Below are positions 35,823 through 46,163 of a stretch of DNA of 64,000 nt, one piece after another. This DNA comes from Stratiolaelaps scimitus (Eukaryota > Arthropoda > Arachnida > Mesostigmata > Laelapidae): positions 5,952,001 to 6,016,000 of the forward strand of contig JABWDB010000004.1 in assembly GCA_019614645.1 (NCBI GenBank), in the 5' to 3' direction. The notes beneath the pieces are model-generated. The model did no database searches. It saw nothing but the letters and a program-made list of their open reading frames with translations, and was not told the DNA's origin. The first letter of the stretch is position 1. Every line of letters begins with the position of its first letter. The translations under genes were made by a program, and so were the position numbers.

Positions 35823-37367
35823 TTATCCAAGCACCTCGTCGTGACAGTTCTCCGTTGCCCGATACTCGCTTTCAAGTGTGTTTACCAAATTTCGAATGTC
35901 GGCGTCTTCGTGGTAACTTAGCTCCTCCAAGTGGTAGAGCAGATCTAATCTTCGAAGGTTTTGCCAAAGACGCACGCAGGTGGTAACTCGCATCGTTCGC
36001 ACAATGTTTTCGAGGGCTGTTAGCGCGGCCCGAGTGACAAACGCTGTATTTTCCTGTCCCAATATATCGATGAGTGGTCGAAGAACTCCTAATCGGAAAA
36101 ACACGGCTATATGCTCGCGGTTTCCCCCGGTGGTGATTTCGGCGACGGCGTTGACCGCTTCTTCCTGTACGTCAACACTGTTACTTTGAAGCAGCTTAAT
36201 GAGGAGCGGGACGAGACCGGCGTCCACAACGGCTTGAATCCAGGGCTCGCTCCGGGCAGCAATATTGTGAAGGACAGCGATGACCACCTCATCGTCCGTC
36301 TGTAGCCGATCATTCGTGAGCAACTCCTTGAACAACGGTATAATGCCGCGATCAATAATGAGCTGGGCATGCAGTTCGCTTATGCATTCGAGAATGGCCA
36401 ACGCCGACCGGATCATATCGCCTTGAGTTGAGGTTTGAACAATCATTACGACGCGGTCGAGGATTCCCAATTCGACAAATTCGTCCAGCTGCTTTTCGTC
36501 GAGTGTGTCGACGAAACCCGAGAGAGCTTGGCACGCGTACAGCTGCACCAAGTGGGAATTATACGATAGGAAATGCTTGACCGTTGGCAGGCACAAGGTC
36601 ATCATGTCCGCCGACAACGGCTTCGGATAGTCGTGTAAGAGATTGCACAGACATCTGCATAGATTTCTCATCAGGCTTTCATTCCATGAATGGGTGTTGC
36701 TGCACACCAACGACGACAGAGTCGACAAGATATCGTGTTCGATGAGCAACTCGACGGTGTCTCGTGAGAGGAGGGCGATCTTCGCCAGTGTCCACACCAT
36801 TAACTCGACCATGTCCCTGTCATCTGATCTGAGCAGATCAATAAAAATTGGGCATGCCCCAGCCTCCACGACGTGGCCCGCCTGTTCGGCAGTGCCAGAG
36901 GCGATTTCCGTCAGCAAACGGGCAGCCGTAAACTTGAGTTTTTGACAGCTGGTCAGCGCCAGCAGTGTGACAAGGGTTGGTGTGATGTTCGACTGAACCA
37001 GCTTGTCGATCGGAGGATGCTGCTTGCCGCAGATAATCGCCTCAAGGGCAGTTAGATGTGTTGACGCTTCGTCCATGTCATCGAGATCCCTTGGGATCCT
37101 CTCGAGGAGTGTGTCAATGCCGAGCGTTTGCTGTTTCTCGGGAACTGGCAAATGGGTTAAATTGTAGTCACCATCGAGATCATCGCTGCCACAGCTTTGC
37201 TCGGTTGCCACATACTGCGGCACCTGATCCATGGATCCGTCGGAGACTGGACTTCGCCGACGGGTGGCATCCGTTCCATGGCTATCAGTTCCTCCAGCAG
37301 CTCCTGTCTCGTTCGTCTCACAATTGATCGTCAAAACCGATCGGGTCTGCTTCTCAGGACTTGCCAT
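35823..37367 (-). CDS. Divergent importin-alpha-like protein (single exon)
   Basis: The chosen ATG at 37367 gives 514 residues, close to the 520-530 usual for importin-alpha; the frame extends to 37577 without family resemblance. Residues 1-75 contain only one small basic cluster (TRRRSP, 35-40) instead of an importin-beta-binding domain. Armadillo repeats fill about 95-500: EIASGTAEQAGHVVEAGACPIFIDLL (154-179), VWTLAKIA (191-198), IQAVVDAGLVPLLIKLL (377-393), EITTGGNREHI (410-420). The tryptophan/asparagine ladder that holds NLS peptides is mostly gone: by eye W is R150, R238, Q280, A364 and N406, with only W192 kept, and N is E154, K196 and E410. It may import a special cargo, act as a scaffold, or have another role; classical NLS transport is unlikely. 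A one-exon structure suggests an origin by retroposition. It is a paralogue of the left-edge gene. Confidence 0.88.
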   Translation of the reverse strand: MASPEKQTRSVLTINCETNETGAAGGTDSHGTDATRRRSPVSDGSMDQVPQYVATEQSCGSDDLDGDYNLTHLPVPEKQQTLGIDTLLERIPRDLDDMDEASTHLTALEAIICGKQHPPIDKLVQSNITPTLVTLLALTSCQKLKFTAARLLTEIASGTAEQAGHVVEAGACPIFIDLLRSDDRDMVELMVWTLAKIALLSRDTVELLIEHDILSTLSSLVCSNTHSWNESLMRNLCRCLCNLLHDYPKPLSADMMTLCLPTVKHFLSYNSHLVQLYACQALSGFVDTLDEKQLDEFVELGILDRVVMIVQTSTQGDMIRSALAILECISELHAQLIIDRGIIPLFKELLTNDRLQTDDEVVIAVLHNIAARSEPWIQAVVDAGLVPLLIKLLQSNSVDVQEEAVNAVAEITTGGNREHIAVFFRLGVLRPLIDILGQENTAFVTRAALTALENIVRTMRVTTCVRLWQNLRRLDLLYHLEELSYHEDADIRNLVNTLESEYRATENCHDEVLG

Positions 37368-37701
37368 CTCTGTTGCTTTTATGACGACAAACACAACACA
37401 TCTATCTATATATTGTATGTTGCTTTTGTTGCCTTTCGAAATAACCACAATATGTACACAGTTGAGCTCTCTTCGATGGTCGCCTGATTGATTTGGACAG
37501 GTAGCTGGAATGGAACATTTATGCTCGAGAGTAGCTATGTTTACAACATGGTACATGAAGTGGAAAGTGTACCCCATTTGCGTGCGGTTCTCAAACGCTC
37601 TACCTCTCGTGGTATCGATATGTCTGGGAACAGCTGACTTGGGTTGTTAGGCTTTCATGTAGCAACCAGCTGTCTTGTGGTCTCGGTTATGCGGGTACCA
37701 T

Positions 37702-38100
37702 TTGTGACAAACGTAGAGTTTGTCGAACGCGTAAAATGCGCGTGTTCGCATAAATGATGAAACTTGGGTCAATTAGGGTGTCACTCTCAGACAACTGTCA
37801 ACTCCTGTCAACTCGCGCTTGCACTTAAGCAAGCCGTTTGGCACTTGCACTTGAAACGGGTCAGCTTGCAATTTGACTTGACATATTAAGTCAATTAGTC
37901 AACTCGGTTGTGACAAACGGAGCATTTGTCGAATATGTGAAATACGTGTATTCAAATAAACAATTGAATTAAGGTGAATGAGCTCGACAGGCGGTGCCAA
38001 AGCGAGAATCTCCGTCAGTTCGCACGTGCACTAAAACAAGTCAATTGGGCATTAGCATCGGAAACAGGTAAACTTTCGGCTGTACTTGAACTAGTCAATG
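37702..38100. repeat. Diverged tandem duplication of a unit of about 206 bp
   Basis: Unit 1 (37702-37907) and unit 2 (37908 to about 38100) both open with TTGTGACAAACG, followed by a TTTGTCGAA block, GTGAAATACGTGTATTC-like sequence and CTCCGTCAGTT / CTCCTGTCAACT-like sequence. They end with AATTAGTCAACT / AACTAGTCAATG. Identity is patchy, so this is an old duplication. No coding potential is seen. Confidence 0.55.
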
Positions 38101-38107
38101 AGCACTC

Positions 38108-38134
38108 GTATATATATATATATATATATATATA
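38108..38134. repeat. (TA)n microsatellite
   Basis: A run of about 27 bases of alternating T and A, directly after the diverged tandem duplication. Confidence 0.9.
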
Positions 38135-41100
38135 TTCTCTTCTACTATAACGCAAGCTACGTTCGTGACTCTGGTGTCTGCTGATGAATATAATCTACAG
38201 TACTATTATAATAGTCGCCTATCACCTTAAATTCTGGAAGATGGTTCTGTTCTCCATCTGAGACTGCCGGTAGCTTTCACAAGGCTTCTCGCATTGAAGT
38301 TTACTGTCGTATGTGTATTTTCCGGCTCGACCGCTTGTGGCATTTGATCACACCATTAAGCTTGCAAAGACAGACCTCAATGTATAATACCGTTATGCGG
38401 CACTTGCAAACGCAATTTGTGTAAGATAACGACCGTTTAATTAAAACGTTCGTTATGTACAGCGAATATAAGGCTGTATCCGAACGGGTTAGTTATGTAA
38501 CGCTTAAGAAACATGATAATCACAATTGGTAGTTTAAAATTTGTCATTATAATAACCTTCGGAAGAATTCTACCTGTACTATGTACAGCTAGTTTTGTAA
38601 TCAATTAGCAATGTCGAGCATAACAAAACCGAAATACGTTACAAAATCAGGCACTCATCAATGGTGATTAAGTAATGTAAATTAGTTCTTTATTTTTCTA
38701 TTTTTACGAATTTCTTTGCATACACAGTTTGATCAAAGAGAAGCCAGATATATCGCAGAACAGCTTTAATGAATTATGTTATCGTTAATTAACTTTCCGT
38801 CGATGGCGGTATTTGAGAAACAATAATTGGCTATCATTATTGTCCTGTGTGTAAAAGCTGCGAGACTTCTCTCTGTCCATGGCAAATATTGCAATGAAAT
38901 TCTTACAACGAGACTTCAGACCATTTAATTGTTCCAATCATCTTGTTGTGTTTCTTCTTTCCGCGGTATTCATATCTATAATGAATACAGATAAATGAAT
39001 ATCTAAAGAGTGGCTTAAGTCAACCAGGCCCAAAGGCACAAAGGAAACATATACTTCATAAACCAAGTCCGCAGTATATTTCACTATCGACTTCGAGATG
39101 TCACTTTCGACCATTGTAGGCTGTGGATTAATTAACTTTTATTAAGTAAAACACTTGTTCATCATGTCAACATTTTTCGTTAAATTATTAATTTATTAAT
39201 TCTTTACCATGTGAGCTCAGAGGCGAGATTTCTACCGAGAAAATTGTGTCATGCGAGCTATGTATATTATACATAACTACCAATACATACGGCTTTTTAG
39301 CGCGAATATGTTGTGTCGATCAAAGCTCGGAAATTTCGTTGAAATAGCAAAATTGACTCCGGAGCTGTCCAGAGTCATCCCGTTGGTCACCTCGAGAATG
39401 GTCACCCTATGCTATCGAATTCAGTATAACGGGTATGGTCGTTTGAGAGAATTGACAAATTAACAAAAGGAAAGCAAACAAAAAAACCTTTAATCGGTCG
39501 AGATCCGCCCAGCAATGGCTGGAGAATGCCATCCATGGCATTCGTATTGTCCGTCGCTTCAAATTTACTTATGGGCTCGAACTCACATATACGAGTCCGC
39601 GTCGAGCGTGAGATAGTTCCTTGATTGGGTTGGTCACACAAGCGGAGGGGGCGACGCAGGTGCCACTGCCGGGACAATTTCGCGAAATTCGCTTTAAAAC
39701 GAACTCGTCTAGGGGACCAGCCACAAAACGCTAGACAAGGTAGCCAGCAGCACCAAGGATTGGACACCACGTATTAGCAGGGCACACGTGGCGACACATG
39801 CAGCCAATCTCTGTTTGGTCCATTCGACGCTCGCTAGGGCGGGCAGGGCAGGCACCAGAATCGTAGAAAATAATCAGTTTGGTCGTCTTGCTGTTGGATG
39901 CGACTAATCTTCAACGTGGAGTCGCACTATTTTGCTAAAAATTTCATGGACACGACTTTTCTTTTTGTTAGAGCCTGAATCCATGGTGAGCGGTGGTTTA
40001 GTTGAGCGATGACGGAACCTTATAATATAAGCGTATATATTTGTGCTCAAAAACAGCAGGAAAAAAAAATGTTTCTTCTGTTTCTAAGCACAATATATAT
40101 TAGCTTATATTATACGATTCAGTCAGACAATATATATATATATATTTTTTTTTTTAATGGTTTAACCTGTTTTATTGCACCTACGTCGAGGTATCGGTTG
40201 TTGTCAATGCTAAAATATCTCAGACGATGTCACGTGCAAACACGCGAAGTGAACCAGCTCAGCTGCCACTATGATATTCAACTAACCTAGACAATCAACA
40301 GCAAACTTACAAAGTTTCCTGGTATATATATATATAATGTAATAAATTGTCAAAAGGCAATAGTGTATTTATGAACTGTGGCGAGTTTAACTCACCATCT
40401 TTATTTGATAGTGTTGGGGTATCCTCTTCCATTTCGTATTGTATATCCTATGAAAACGTGATCCGTTCTATTAACTCTCAAAAACGAGCATCGCCAAACA
40501 TTAGCAAGCCAAGCTCCATGCTCGGAACTGTCCACTGTTAGGCAGGCCAACAATGTGTCCGTTTGTTGTTTGAGAGTCTGTCCATGAGCGATCTGAGCAG
40601 TTGAGAGTTGGCACGGTTTTATTTTATACTGTACGTGGATTAGACGAGTAGCAGTAGTAGTAGCAACTGGACGTGCGCGCATGGATTACGGCAACTCCGA
40701 CAACGAATGACTCGCATAAACCGACTCGCGTCTGACTTATCACCGAGAAATGGGCAATGACACCTCGTTGTAGACGGCGTCCGACGCTTCAGCTGATTGG
40801 GAGAGTCGAACGTCCAGTCCATGTAAACTACGGATGAGCGTGGCCACCGCCGCAGCTAATGTTCCCTGGTGCGGTGAGCAATTCCACGAAGAACGCGGTT
40901 GACTGCACAGTGGAGTTGGCCTCCCCGAAAATCTATCGAGCAACAACCGCCCGTTGCGACTGCTGTGAGAGCGTACGATGCATCTTGTGCATATCAACAA
41001 GCGATATTCAAGTGATATTTCATGTTGCTCGTGAGTGTGATGAACGTTACGGCTTTCCTCACAAATGGCTTAAGATGGGCATGCATATAATTTACGTATG

Positions 41101-41411
41101 AGGGGAACTCTACGCAAGGCAATCACACTGTGGCAGGGTTCAGCTGGCCATGCTGTTTACCGTAAGGTTAACCGCCAGCTGATGAAGAAGCGGGAAGGCG
41201 GTGGTTGGGCTCTGAATGTGATCAGAATGGGAGAGGGTTGCCCACCACAGTTGTCTGTCTGATCCCGAACGTATCACCGAGATCAGTGTAGATTTTTTCC
41301 ATTTCTCCTTAGAGATATTTTGTTATTTAAATTTTCAATTCAATTGGGGCTATTTGCTTTCACGGGTAAGTTGGGATGCCGTTCGTATACAGTGGCTTGC
41401 TGAACGTACAG

Positions 41412-41630
41412 GTATCCGCCGAGGCTTTTCTAGGCATCCCGCCGAAAATGCTGTGTAACCGTCGTTGCGGGAGCCAATTTTCATCTGAGCGGTCACGAAC
41501 GAATTTTCGAATGCCTCTATTGTATCACCTGTGTTCGCGTAGATATCAGGTACCTGCACACTATTGCGCATAATGATCTCGTACGTCGTCGAGGGATAGA
41601 CGCTCAAAGTGATCGGCTCTTTTCGAATCA
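41412..41630 (-). other. Putative orphan exon, unassigned
   Basis: On the minus strand the frame reads from LIRKEPITLSVYPSTTYEI to GCLEKPRRIP and is followed by GTACGT, a good donor. Amino-acid composition and codon use look coding (balanced charge, TGDTIEAFENSF). I cannot name the family, and no confident acceptor is visible. It could belong to a multi-exon minus-strand gene together with the stretch near 42000, or be a degraded fragment. Confidence 0.3.
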
Positions 41631-41973
41631 GTTATGTCACCCGTATACGGGGTGTGACGTCAGGGTGTTCGATTTGACATTACATCCTGAAATACTGGTG
41701 AGATTTCACAAGGTTGTTATCACATTAGGTCTTCGTTGATATGTCGCCAGTGGCCTTCATATATATTCTCGATGTTGTTATACTTCATTAAAAAACCGTC
41801 TATTATTTGAGCTAACTTGTTTGAAGTGTCCTTTCGTAGGCAGAACACAAGTACACCCTGGCTCGATAATAATGCTCATTTAAGTCGAGCGAGACTATGA
41901 GCTTCCGATCTATGCTGGGATTGGATATCGATATTTTGTTATTAGAGAATACGGGGGGCGGCGACTTACGACA

Positions 41974-42072
41974 ATATCAGTGGACTCAAACGGTAACCTT
42001 GGGCAGCAACGCCTTCTTCCGTCAAGATACGAACCAGCGTAACGGATCGCACTGCGGGTTCGTAGAATACGT
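41974..42072 (-). other. Putative orphan exon, unassigned
   Basis: The minus-strand peptide runs SNHVFYEPAVRSV, continues LVRILTEEGVAAQGYRLS and ends PLILS, just before GTAAGT. There is an in-frame stop about 100 bases upstream, and only a poor pyrimidine tract at the likely acceptor. Family unknown. Confidence 0.3.
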
Positions 42073-42938
42073 GATTCGATCTCTTTGTTGTAAGCCGAGT
42101 TAAGGCGGCGGCGGCGGAGGCGATGTGCACATCGCGTGACTATCCATTTGGACCGTAGACGTATAGTGGTGGATAGTGAACTAATTAGCTGGGGCTAATT
42201 TGAAAGGTAGACCACGAAATAGCGTACGAGAGAGCGTCATCATCGAAGTGCACTAATGAAGAGGTTCATGAGGTCCTTGATATTATAGAAGTGAACGAGT
42301 TGACGAGGACTGATCTGCCCGGTGATAGCCAGGGCGGCGACGAAAAATAGGGTGTAATCATAGCGACTGGGGTAAACATCATTCATTGTTGGCGGGTTTC
42401 ATCTTAAAAAGCGGAACGGACAAATCACCGATATGGAGTGAATTAACAAAAAATTCTCCTCGGTTCGCTCAAGTGCTACTATTCTCGACAGCACCACTGT
42501 TTTTTCGAGCTGACCCTCAGCTGTTCCCCTCTGCGACAGGCCTCAGCTCTTAACCTTTTAGGTATTACTATGAGGAGGACCCGTCGGGGCCACCTTTGCT
42601 TATTCTCTTCCTTACTCGTACCTGGCAAGAATCGGTACGCGAACCGAGGAATAGCCCCTGAGTATTCGATCATTCTTCCTACTTCAGAACGAAGTGAATC
42701 ATTTTCAGAAATATACAGCCAGTTGTCTGATTTACAGGTCACACCTGTCATGTCTACTCAGTCGAAGTAGACAGAACTCACCGAGTGATTCATTCCCTTC
42801 ATTGATCACTGTTTAGTAGTAATTTTCCGATTGGTCATTCATGCCATTCGATATTACCATTATTATCTGTTGATGAATCCCCTGTCGGCCTGATGGATCG
42901 AGTTCGTGCGAACTACCGAACGCCTACGAAGAGCCTTA

Positions 42939-43004
42939 AACAGAGATGTTCACTAGGTATCGCGCATTATTAACAGAGATGTTCACTAGGTATCGCGCAT
43001 TATT
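42939..43004. repeat. Perfect 33-bp tandem duplication
   Basis: Two identical 33-base units (42939-42971 and 42972-43004) start with AACAGAGATGTTCACTAGG and end with CGCGCATTATT. Perfect identity indicates a recent event, such as replication slippage. Confidence 0.95.
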
Positions 43005-44789
43005 AACATCGACTGACTATGGGCTTACACAACAATAGGGAGGTCGCAACGGGTCGTCCACGACGACTAGCTCGACAGGGGACGATCAGCGACAACAATG
43101 GCCAGAGGGGAGCTATGGCGTTTTCATTTAAGAGCAACCCCAGACATTTCATTAACAATTAACGCTACTAATACAGGAGTAGTTGTACGCCGTTGGACTT
43201 CACACGCCAAAGGGAGGTCAATGCAAGGTGAATCTAGTCTTTATTGTTAGACGAGAATGGGGTCGGCGACAACTGCAATCAGTTCAGCTGGCAACGCCTA
43301 CCTTGTCATGCAAGCGCACTCAATCGTTGTGGACAAAGATTGCCGGCTCGCGTGAACTGCACTGCCTACGCGGACATGAACGCTGGAACATGTCGGGATC
43401 GAAGGGCTGGCTCATAACGCTGCCGTTTGCGGCAGCCACTCAACGAAGACGAAATTTTCTCATCGACGACAGCCACAAGTGACTGATGTCGATTGAGATA
43501 AATCCTACGATGTCAGGACAGTAATCGCTCGTTCGTCTGTACACTCTCACCATACGAATATACCTTCGATATTGCTACAGTCATCCAAACAGTTTCGTGC
43601 GACGTCTGCTAATCATCGCAAGTCAACAAGTGTGCACCAGCTTCAGTTTAGTACGTTCTATCGTACGATGGTAATGCTCAATCGCCACAGGCCTCGGTCG
43701 GCTTAGAAGCAGGACAGCGGCTCGTCTCTTCGCTAATTGCTGTATTGAGCTGCAGCCTAGCTGGCTGAGCTGCAGCCTAGTATAATCTTCAGCTTGTCTC
43801 GTTTAGCTCCCACAGTGTGGGGGGGAGGCAATAATTATAGTTCGCCCTCGTGGGAGAGAGGCTGGTATTAACTATTACCTCGGTGACACCGTCTACTACC
43901 TAGTACTCCCCTCAGCGCTCTATTGCTGTTCCTAGTCGTGACAACCTGTAGGGAGCGTCGGGGAAACACAACAGCAGTAATTGTCCCTTCCTCCTCAACG
44001 AGCCTCCCGTTGTCGTCGCCTACAATCGCCGTGTCTCACGAGGAGAAGCGTCATTTATTTCGTCGAGACCGAGCTCGGCGCGTCCGGACACTCACCGACC
44101 GAATCGACCAAGGCCAGATCGGGCGTGCTCCTCGTCGTACGCTGTCCGTTTGCTCGTTTGTTTCCTACAGTAGTATGTGCCATAGCTATTATGTATTTTA
44201 CACTTATCCAACGGACTACGCATTGATTTATTATATATCCGCCATGCCCCATCATCCCGATATCGAACGATTTGACCTTGGGACGCTCGCGCAATCTGGG
44301 TTCAATACAACCTCCACTGCTGCTGTTCACATGGCAAACTTTCAACTGTGCCTCTGTGTGACGAAGCCTCGGAGCCGCCTACGACAATCTCCACTGAAAC
44401 TGAATTTGTAAAACAGAGACCAACTGTACGTCCCAAATGAACCGCTTAGAGGGAAATCTCCTCCACGAATCTCCACTTGTTTTCCGCATGCGGCTGATGC
44501 TGATTGCTCATCTGTTCGGCTACGTTTATCAGGTTTTGCTGTTGTCGCTTTTTTTAATGCAACGGACAACAATTTCTCCCGAAACATTATTTGCCTAACG
44601 AAGCTACGATTTGAACTGCAACCATGGTCTGTTCTGATTTATCGACCCGACGGTCGTGAAACGTCCTTCGCCCGTTGTAGCTGAACACTGCAACTTGCCA
44701 GGGAGGCAATCGAGCTTCAAGCATTAGGAGAAAGGCGATGTGACCACGATCCTCTTTTGGGGAATTATGCGAATGCATCAGGACGAGAC

Positions 44790-46163
44790 ATGAGGATCAT
44801 GCCGTTAGCTGATGGGCCAAACCCCCTCCCTAAGGCTCTGCCGGAGGCGTTGAAGGATGCAGCGAGTGCCGTGCTCGGACGCAATCAGACAACGCGACAT
44901 TTCAAGATACTGAATCGGCCTTCATTTAGCTTTGCACGCCTATCATACTTGCTGCTTCATGCGGTATTCCTTCTTATGGTGGCCAACTCCCTTTACTATT
45001 GTCTGGGCGTAGTTCTGACAACGACATCAGCCAGCATCTGTTATCTTTACCTGCTGTACGCCTTCAACATATTGACATACCTTATCGAAAAGGTCTTCCT
45101 CCAGATTACACCTAAACGAACTCCAAGTTTCTCTGGAAACATCACATTTAATCGGTGCTGGCTGGCATTCGTGCTCGTCGATGCGGTTTTTTACGCTCTG
45201 GGCTCATTCCGCTATATGCTGTGTGATCAGTCGGTCTGGGCGGACGGCCTATATAAGCATACACAAAATGTGACCCACGCTATATTCAGTGAGGGATTTA
45301 GCATTCTGGTAGCTATCGCCTTTTGTAAACTTAGCCCACTAACGTTTATGAGGTATACCCAGTACATCTTCGAGCGTGCTGGGCGGGCCCAACGGGTGTT
45401 GGAGAGCTTGCGTCGCTCGAATGCGCCTCGGCTCGTCGCCGACCTTAGCACTGACATTCGAGAACTTCAGGCAACCTATCAGAGTGTCGTCCTTCTATGG
45501 ACAACGACTCTGTTTGTGTCCCAGACCGTCGCGCTGACCGTCCTCAACCTCTGGCATACTGAAGATGACGCTGTCACCATTGATTACGCGTCGATTGCAC
45601 TGTTTACCGTTGCGAACGTCTTGACCTTGTGGATCATTAATCGCTATCCGGCCCGCACAGCGCGACTTCTACAGCTGATCCGACGCCACGAGGTTCGAGT
45701 TAACTGTTCCTCTTATGCGAAACAACTTCAGGAGGCCAGCCATGCCGATAGCAGAACCGGAACTGTTTCTGCTCGTACTGAACAGCTTTCAGGTGACGAG
45801 ACGTGCGCGAGGATAGGAACACCGATAGTTGTCGCGGATCAATCGCCGACCGGGAGAGCAGGCCAGAGTTTGCGGGACCTTTTCAACAATCGAGATGAGC
45901 TAAATGTCAGGACGTATTCGACAAGTCAGCAAACATTTCAGGATCCACCGCGCTTTCGTGTGCACGACACGTTCACGCTAGGTCTGAAGCCTATCATGTG
46001 GTACATGATCTATTCATTGGTGTTTACCGCAGTGATATTCTTGGTCGAACGACCACAAACACCCACTGGTGCTAGTGAATTATTGGCGAAACGTCGGCTG
46101 AATACCTCGAAGAAATTCGTAGCAGTAAAAGATCTATGTCTCATTTTCAACGGTCTACGATGA
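44790..46163 (+). CDS. Gustatory-receptor-like seven-transmembrane protein
   Basis: The ATG at 44790 gives 457 residues in a single exon. Hydrophobic segments lie near 52-75, 80-104, 122-145, 165-188, 230-256, 264-285 and 402-419, seven in all. Arthropod gustatory receptors are ligand-gated ion channels with a cytoplasmic N-terminus. The last helix, with FTLGLKPIMWYMIYSLVFTAVIFL behind a short hydrophilic lead, resembles the TM7 region of that family, which usually ends in TYxxxxxQF. That motif is not kept. Two further departures are a hydrophilic loop of about 110 residues (286-395) before TM7 and a tail of about 38 residues after it (ERPQTPTGASELLAKRR and on). Family assignment rests on topology and weak TM7 resemblance. 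Another orphan membrane protein is possible. Confidence 0.65.
   Translation: MRIMPLADGPNPLPKALPEALKDAASAVLGRNQTTRHFKILNRPSFSFARLSYLLLHAVFLLMVANSLYYCLGVVLTTTSASICYLYLLYAFNILTYLIEKVFLQITPKRTPSFSGNITFNRCWLAFVLVDAVFYALGSFRYMLCDQSVWADGLYKHTQNVTHAIFSEGFSILVAIAFCKLSPLTFMRYTQYIFERAGRAQRVLESLRRSNAPRLVADLSTDIRELQATYQSVVLLWTTTLFVSQTVALTVLNLWHTEDDAVTIDYASIALFTVANVLTLWIINRYPARTARLLQLIRRHEVRVNCSSYAKQLQEASHADSRTGTVSARTEQLSGDETCARIGTPIVVADQSPTGRAGQSLRDLFNNRDELNVRTYSTSQQTFQDPPRFRVHDTFTLGLKPIMWYMIYSLVFTAVIFLVERPQTPTGASELLAKRRLNTSKKFVAVKDLCLIFNGLR

Larger units (their letters stand above)
37368..44789. other. Gene-poor region with possible orphan minus-strand exons
   Basis: No gene is recognised across 7.4 kb. 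It holds a diverged tandem duplication (37702 to about 38100), a TA run at 38108-38134, a perfect 33-bp duplication (42939-43004) and TA runs near 40133 and 40323. Two minus-strand stretches look like exons: about 42072-41974 (ends before GTAAGT, peptide includes EPAVRSVTLVRILTEEG) and about 41630-41412 (peptide includes PDIYANTGDTIEAFENSF, ends before GTACGT). The right end probably holds the promoter of the receptor-like gene at 44790. Confidence 0.35.

Noticed and set aside
43923..44411. 162-codon plus-strand frame upstream of the receptor-like gene
   Set aside because: No membrane or other domain pattern; read as 5' flanking sequence.
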